Source: Terriglobia bacterium (lineage in GTDB: Bacteria; Acidobacteriota; Terriglobia; Bryobacterales; Bryobacteraceae). From it: 37,746 bases of DNA. This document shows positions 33,489-37,746 of this stretch, one piece after another. The position numbers and the translations under genes are program-made. Under the pieces are notes generated by a model. The model had not been told where the DNA came from. It was given only the letters and a program-made list of their open reading frames with translations, and searched no databases. The DNA lies in assembly GCA_025363475.1 (NCBI GenBank), contig JANYDS010000068.1, positions 1-37,746 on the forward strand. Direction: 5' to 3'. Positions within the stretch are counted from its first letter, which is position 1; each line of letters opens with the position of its first letter.

Positions 33489-34460
33489 ATGCCTGGACCA
33501 TCAAGTCGGGGCTGGCGGATAACACTCATAGTTACTGGTGTGATAGTCGTCGTCCTGGCCACGATTTACCTCGCCTGCCGACGCGATCTGGATTCCATAA
33601 ACAAAAAGCTTGCCGCTGGCAGTCACATTTACCGCACGCGGCACGGATCGGTCGAGTTCACAACCTGGGGCAATGGGCCGGCGGTGCTGCTGGTTCACGG
33701 TGCGGCTGGCGGGTATGGCCGGGGTGTTTTAATCGCCAGGGCGTTCGGTGGCGCTAACTTCCGCTGGATAGCTCCATCTCGTTTTGGGTACTTCGGTACG
33801 CCGCTACCTCCGGATACCTCCACCACCGCGCAAGCAGATGCGTTTGCTGACTTGCTGGACGGCCTCGGAATCCACCGCGTCGCGATTGTTGCAATGTCCG
33901 GCGGGGTTCCCCCTTCCCTGCAATTCGCGTTACGGCATCTGGAGCGGACATCAGCACTCGTGCTCCTGTCCTCCGCTCACTATACCCCGCTAACCGCTGC
34001 TCAGCAGCATCTGCCGACCCCGGCCTCGTTATATTCAGCAATCTACAGTTCGGACCTTCCCTATCGGGTACTGTCGAAAGTCGCCCGCCCCAGTTTGGAG
34101 ACCATCTTCGATGTCAAACCGGCCCCTCAGCCTGCCATGACTTCGGCGGAGAGTAAATTCCTTGCTCGTATGGTCGACATGTTCGAGCCTGTCACCAGAC
34201 GGAAGGATGGACTGCGGAACGAAACGGCCGCGATCGACCCACAAACCCTCTATCCCCTGAAACAGATCACCCAACCAACGCTGGTGATTCACTCGCGGGA
34301 CGACGGCATCAACCTCTTCGCTTGCGGCGAGTACACCGCGCAGTACATCACAGGGGCCAGGTTCTGGTTCCCGGGAACCGGTGGGCATTTGCTCCTCGGA
34401 CATCACGCCGAAGTCCAAGCGCTTGTTAACTCATTCCTGCTTGAGCACGCGCGCCTGTGA
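33489..34460 (+). CDS. Membrane-anchored alpha/beta hydrolase
   Basis: The ATG at 33489 is chosen because GGAGG lies about 6 nt upstream; a longer frame overlaps the previous gene. The 323-residue product has one N-terminal membrane helix (about 11-30, ITLIVTGVIVVVLATIYLAC), then an alpha/beta-hydrolase fold, probably on the periplasmic side. Nucleophile S137 sits in VAMSGGVPPS, where the usual first Gly of GxSxG is Ala. The acid is D271 or D272 in HSRDDGIN, and the base is H300 in GGHLLLG. HGAAGGYGRG forms the oxyanion loop. Substrate unknown. It could be co-transcribed with the propeller gene 47 nt upstream. Confidence 0.75.
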   Translation: MPGPSSRGWRITLIVTGVIVVVLATIYLACRRDLDSINKKLAAGSHIYRTRHGSVEFTTWGNGPAVLLVHGAAGGYGRGVLIARAFGGANFRWIAPSRFGYFGTPLPPDTSTTAQADAFADLLDGLGIHRVAIVAMSGGVPPSLQFALRHLERTSALVLLSSAHYTPLTAAQQHLPTPASLYSAIYSSDLPYRVLSKVARPSLETIFDVKPAPQPAMTSAESKFLARMVDMFEPVTRRKDGLRNETAAIDPQTLYPLKQITQPTLVIHSRDDGINLFACGEYTAQYITGARFWFPGTGGHLLLGHHAEVQALVNSFLLEHARL

Positions 34461-34517
34461 GAGGTGGTTTAGCGGAGCGGTCTACGCGTCGTTCGGATTC
34501 GCCGGTCACAGGAACGC

Positions 34518-34946
34518 TCAGTAGCGTCCACCGCGGAACTCCCGGAGACGATCCAGATCAGCCCGCAAGTTGTCGCCCTCGCGGTAGCCGTAGTTGTTGT
34601 CATTCACCACTCGTTGCAGGCTCTTGATCACGTCGTCCAGTTCGTGGCGGTCAAAACGGCCATTTGCCAGCTTCGACTGGAATTCGCCCATCTCTTTCCG
34701 GACCTTGTTGAAGTGACCACGGTTGCGCCCGTAGTTGTACCGGTCCGAGATGGATTCGGCCCGGCCTAAATCACGACGGACCTGATCGAAAAGACTGCGG
34801 CTGGGGTCGGAATTCTGGGTACGGCCGAATTCTACAGAAAGTCGCCCGCGATCCCAGGAGCCGCTGCCGTAAACCTGTGCCTGTGCGGTGATGGAACTCA
34901 GTAATACGCCGGAACCAATCAGCGCTTTCGTTAATAGATGTCGCAT
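34518..34946 (-). CDS. Small exported hypothetical protein
   Basis: The ATG at 34946 has AAGGG about 9 nt upstream; an ATG at 34967 adds seven unneeded residues. The 142-residue product has a signal peptide (MRHLLTKALIGSGVLLSSITAQAQ) and a mature part rich in Arg, Asp and Asn: SLFDQVRRDLGRAESISDRY, HFNKVRKEMGEFQSKLANGR and DVIKSLQRVVNDNNYGYREG. The predicted structure is helical (repeated amphipathic helices). The family is not recognised. The neighbouring exported gene is 36 nt upstream on the same strand, so the two are probably co-expressed. Confidence 0.65.
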   Translation of the reverse strand: MRHLLTKALIGSGVLLSSITAQAQVYGSGSWDRGRLSVEFGRTQNSDPSRSLFDQVRRDLGRAESISDRYNYGRNRGHFNKVRKEMGEFQSKLANGRFDRHELDDVIKSLQRVVNDNNYGYREGDNLRADLDRLREFRGGRY

Positions 34947-34981
34947 TTGATTTTCCCTTTTTTGCACTATGGACGCGGAAT

Positions 34982-35365
34982 CTATCGGCGCCTTCCAAAA
35001 GCATTCCCACGCCCCCGGAAGTCATCCCGGTCAAAGCGGCGATGTTCATCGCGATCAAAATCCCGCCGGTACCCGCCGTAGTAACCCCGCTCCACGAAGC
35101 GGGGAGCGACGTACGCACGCGGAGCCCAGAAGCCTCCAACCCAATATCCATAAGCATCGTAATAGCCGTCTGTCCAGTAATAACCGGATCCCGGATATGC
35201 GGGCCGGTAAGCCCCGGGCGGGGGAGCATAGTAGCCGTAGCCTGGGTTGACGCCAATCCCTATGGAAAAATGTGTTTCCGCTTTTGCGGGTCTTGTGGCA
35301 AACGCCATCCCTGACAGCATCAGAGCCGTCGAAATGATTGCCTTACCGATGAGTCTGTTCGTCAT
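34982..35365 (-). CDS. Small exported Gly/Tyr/Arg-rich protein
   Basis: A 127-residue product with a signal peptide (MTNRLIGKAIISTALMLSGMAFATRPAKAE). The mature part begins with a beta strand (THFSIGIGVNPGYGYYAPPP), then a Tyr/Pro/Gly-rich stretch with a GYWVGGFWAPR motif like the YxWxxGxW repeats of other exported proteins, then an Arg/Asp-rich tail (RDFDRDEHRRFDRDDF). The ATG at 35365 follows GGGGAGG by about 4 nt, a strong ribosome site. It is probably an envelope or extracellular structural protein; the function is not known. Confidence 0.7.
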   Translation of the reverse strand: MTNRLIGKAIISTALMLSGMAFATRPAKAETHFSIGIGVNPGYGYYAPPPGAYRPAYPGSGYYWTDGYYDAYGYWVGGFWAPRAYVAPRFVERGYYGGYRRDFDRDEHRRFDRDDFRGRGNAFGRRR

Positions 35366-35583
35366 ACTGCCTCCCCTTCATCCGGGTAAACAGCACTTCG
35401 TTTTCCAAACTCTAAACCATTGAAACTAATAACAAGCGTCCAATATAAGCAGGCCGTTTCCCACCAAGTTCTGGTGGTTTTCGGCCATGTCGCTGGTTAC
35501 CGTCTCAACACCGGCGACGGCGCGCATGTTTTTGAAATGAAGCGCGCGGGGCCTGAACAGTTGCGCCACGCTGCTCGTGCCCC

Positions 35584-36600
35584 TTACTTACCGCGATCGC
35601 CCACCAGGATCGTCTCCATGATCCGGTCATTCCCTTCGTGGCAGGCGGTTTCGTACAGGCGGTCCGGCGTCGCCATCAGCCGGATCATCGCGGTCCAGGG
35701 TTTCGTCCAGGTCTCCGGGTCGTCAAAGGTCATTTCATAGCGGATCTCATCTGCAGCCACGCGGGTGAAGCGCTCGGTCAAATGAAAGCGGTCGGAAATA
35801 CCCAGGGAACTCAATGTCGAAATGAGATTCGTGGTGTCAACCACCAGGGTGTCGCCCTCCCAGTGCCCCGTTGAATCACCGGACCAGCTGCGAACAGAAG
35901 CCGGCAGGTGCGGACGGCCGTTCAGGGCAATGGTGCGCACTTCATGGATGTTTTCCGCGAAAAAAACTACCTCATCGCGCGTTTGAACAATCTGGTAGTA
36001 GCCATGCAAACCGGAGCTGTAGACTCCGTTCACGCGGGGCACGCCGTAGGTGATGCAACGATCACCTGGCGCGATGTCTTCCGGCCCGGAGGGATTGCCA
36101 TTGCCGGCTCTGGACCGCCCATACGCAGCACGGCGGCGCTGTCCGGCTGCGGTTAAAGCGGGCACCTTTCCGTCGGGCGGATCGGTAATGAGCGAGGTCC
36201 GGTTGTCGATAACCAGCTCGGTGACGCGTTCCGCGCTGTCGGTTGCGCCGCCGCTCTTATACACTTCCAGATTTCGCCAGGCGGCCATGAAAAAACCATC
36301 TGCCGAGGCAGCATCACTTTTCGGATTGCCGAAAATTCTCCTGGCCCTCTCGTTCAAGTCGACGACTTCTTTATCCGAGATTAGCGGGCGGCCCTCCAGC
36401 TCTTTCGGGCGTTCAAACGGGGTAGCGGAGTTATTCAGCCAGTTCCCCTGCAGGTCGGGATGGCCATCGGGAGTGCGGGGGATGGCCTTGGCAGCGGGTT
36501 TGCGCGCAGACGCTGATTGACCGTAAACCTGGCACGCGAATGTGACCGCAAGCAAAAAGGATGTGAACGTTTGTTTCAAGATGGATCGAGCCTCCGGCAT
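35584..36600 (-). CDS. Exported hypothetical protein of an acidobacterial type
   Basis: Up to 338 residues with an export signal. The ATG at 36600 has no ribosome site; a TTG at 36579, with GGAGG 11 nt upstream, would give MKQTFTSFLLAVTFACQVYG, a cleaner signal peptide. The mature part opens with IPRTPDGHPDLQGNW, and later has GDRCITYGVPRVNG and STGHWEGDTLVVDTTNLI. I recognise this (PDGxPDLxGxW ... WEGDTLVVDT) as a repeated family of secreted proteins abundant in Acidobacteriota, of unknown function. 218 nt separate it from the next minus-strand gene; they hold only a small hairpin (35461-35477) and nothing else clear. Confidence 0.7.
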   Translation of the reverse strand: MPEARSILKQTFTSFLLAVTFACQVYGQSASARKPAAKAIPRTPDGHPDLQGNWLNNSATPFERPKELEGRPLISDKEVVDLNERARRIFGNPKSDAASADGFFMAAWRNLEVYKSGGATDSAERVTELVIDNRTSLITDPPDGKVPALTAAGQRRRAAYGRSRAGNGNPSGPEDIAPGDRCITYGVPRVNGVYSSGLHGYYQIVQTRDEVVFFAENIHEVRTIALNGRPHLPASVRSWSGDSTGHWEGDTLVVDTTNLISTLSSLGISDRFHLTERFTRVAADEIRYEMTFDDPETWTKPWTAMIRLMATPDRLYETACHEGNDRIMETILVGDRGK

Positions 36601-36692
36601 GGTGAGAATTCTATCGCAGCCTGCGTCGGGGCATTTGGTAGTGACTGAAGTATCTGTCAGGCTAAGGGCTATAAATTGAGGTAAGCACGCCC

Positions 36693-37229
36693 GTGAAAAA
36701 TCTCAGACGGATACGGTCCCGGTGCTCGCTGTTGATCTGCGCACTCATACTGGCATGCCCTCTGGTGGCCCAGAACGTGACTGGCAGCGGCTGGACAAGT
36801 CTGGGAGTCCTGCCCTTCCGCGGATATGATTTCCGAGTCATGAAGGCTCCGGCGCAGTATGTCATGTACTTCACCCATCACGAAGACACGGGAACTTACG
36901 AGGGGCCGAATCTTCCGACAGCGCGGGCTTTTTCGCCGGACCTGAAGATCTGGACACTCGACCCGCGCGATGTCTGCACAACCAGTGGAGACCTTTGCAA
37001 AGTAACTTCCCTGCTGCCCAACATTAAATCAGTACCGCTTGCCGGGACGCTGCTACTCCCTGATGGCCGGATTCGAATGTTCCACAACGATGGCACCGGC
37101 CATCTGAAGACCACCGTCTCCACCGACGGCATAACCTGGACGCTGGAACCCGGCGTCCGGCTCACCCGTGATACGACCTCAATCTACGAGAGGGGCGGAT
37201 TCGCCCTGCAACTGCTTAGGCATTGTTAA
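36693..37229 (+). pseudogene. Exported beta-propeller-like protein, 3' end cut by an IS element
   Basis: A GTG start at 36693 has GAGGTAA about 9 nt upstream. The signal peptide (about MKNLRRIRSRCSLLICALIL, cleavage after VAQ) leads into a repeat-like body with AFSPDLKIWTLDPRD, KSVPLAGTLLLPDGRIRMFH and LKTTVSTDGITWTLEPG, as in sialidase- or GH43-like propellers of 300 residues or more. Only 178 residues remain. The last residues (LQLLRHC) look foreign, and a transposase gene on the other strand ends at 37226, so the gene was probably cut near 37205 by an ISAzo13-family element. The glycosidase connection is tentative. Confidence 0.6.
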
Positions 37230-37746
37230 TAAATAACAGTTCCTGACGCAGGCAAAATTTCGTAGTTCCATTCGCCGTGGAAGTCATCGCGCCTGATGCG
37301 TATACCTGCCATCTCAGCGTCGGCGACCCTGGTTCCTGCCGGATAGGGACTGTCGTCGATTTCGGCATGGACCTTGAGTCCCTTCCTGGTAGTAGTCGCG
37401 GCGATCAAGCTGACGATTACCTTGAGGCTGGTGAGCGGTTGTCCCCGCCAGTTTTTGGTGATGAAGGAGAACAGGCGGTGTTCGATCCTGTTCCATTTGC
37501 TGGTACCGGGCGGGAAGTGGCTCACGGCGATGGCGAGGCCAGACTCATTGGCCAGTCGCTGTAGTTCGATCTTCCACAGCCGGAGGCGTGATCCGTTGCT
37601 GCCACCGCCATCGGCGGTAATCAGCAATCGCTGTGCGTTCGGATATCTCTCCTGGCCCATCGCGTGCCACCACCGCCGTATCGTCTCCACCGCGAATGTG
37701 GCAGTGTCGTGGTCCACACCCACGCTGACCCAACCGGTATTCGCCG
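37205..37746 (-). mobile_element. ISAzo13-family insertion sequence, right part beyond the window
   Basis: The transposase fragment identifies the family. The boundary near 37205 is inferred from where the upstream propeller gene loses its expected sequence and from a switch to AT-rich bases (TTAATAAATAAC). I could not define the terminal inverted repeat, because the other end lies outside the window. Confidence 0.6.
37226..37746 (-). CDS. ISAzo13-family transposase, C-terminal part
   Basis: The frame enters from the right edge and encodes about 173 residues of the ISAzo13/Rhodopirellula-type DDE transposase. Characteristic segments: NTGWVSVGVDHDTA, LLITADGGGSNGSRLRLWK (metal-binding Asp), CHFPPGTSKWN-like VSHFPPGTSKWNRIEHRLFS (with the catalytic Glu), LIAATTTRKGLKVHAEID and FHGEWNYEILP at the end. 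The start lies beyond the window. No frameshift is seen in the visible part. Confidence 0.9.
   Translation of the reverse strand, partial: ANTGWVSVGVDHDTATFAVETIRRWWHAMGQERYPNAQRLLITADGGGSNGSRLRLWKIELQRLANESGLAIAVSHFPPGTSKWNRIEHRLFSFITKNWRGQPLTSLKVIVSLIAATTTRKGLKVHAEIDDSPYPAGTRVADAEMAGIRIRRDDFHGEWNYEILPASGTVIY

Noticed and set aside
35461-35477. Hairpin CCACCAAGTTCTGGTGG followed by TTTTC as a terminator
   Set aside because: The T-run is on the plus strand, but no plus-strand gene ends nearby; the stem is only 6 bp.
1-37746. tRNA, rRNA or CRISPR arrays
   Set aside because: I scanned the intergenic stretches for cloverleaf-like sequence, rRNA-like sequence and regular direct repeats. The only regular repeats are the IS21 motifs.

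Overview
This window looks like a chromosomal segment of a GC-rich, Gram-negative bacterium. Best guess is an Acidobacteriota member of the Bryobacterales/Solibacter type. The reasons are the gene content (an outer-membrane efflux channel, a lipoprotein adaptor and many Sec-exported proteins), several secreted families that I associate with Acidobacteriota, a small-PurL purine operon and IS21/IS3/ISAzo13 elements. The phylum call is inference; no rRNA marker lies in the window. I saw no tRNA, rRNA or CRISPR array.

Layout. 1-217: end of an IS3-family element, inserted into a small nucleotidyltransferase whose short partner ORF survives. 696-3582: the c-di-AMP/cell-wall operon cdaA-ybbR(cdaR)-glmM. 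3670-4929: a GAF-GAF-ANTAR regulator. 4948-5931: a YheT-type hydrolase. 5938-8396: ECF sigma factor, putative anti-sigma factor, DUF4252 protein and two exported proteins, every junction a 4-nt ATGA overlap. 8419-9339 (minus): an EgtD-like methyltransferase. 9500-9778 (minus): rpsT with a terminator. 9826-17518: response regulator, histidine kinase, TolC-like channel, lipoprotein adaptor and RND pump, an efflux operon with its own two-component control. 17596-19785: a large GT-C-like membrane protein, overlapping at its 3' end a convergent minus-strand operon thrS, ABC ATPase, and an ABC-2 permease fused to a degenerate amidohydrolase.

24524-27264 is a complete IS21-family element with long inverted repeats. 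Its istA carries two frameshifts and its istB is intact. Next come a small protein with two cysteine/histidine zinc-type motifs, and the minus-strand purQ-purL-purF operon (each pair overlapping, no purS). From 32227 onward lies accessory secreted material: an SBP56-like beta-propeller, an anchored alpha/beta hydrolase, two small exported proteins, a large exported protein of unknown function, and a propeller-like protein cut short by an ISAzo13-family element that runs off the right edge.

The most unusual item is the 576-residue ABC-2 permease/amidohydrolase fusion at 19745-21475. Its metal-binding HxH motif reads RVR, and the middle of the barrel appears to be missing, so a pseudo-enzyme domain seems to be attached to a transporter and probably faces the periplasm. 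Also worth a look: the five-gene sigma-factor cassette, copies of the IS21 terminal repeat inside the istA coding region, a hairpin just upstream of the thrS start, and the duplicated zinc-motif protein next to purF.
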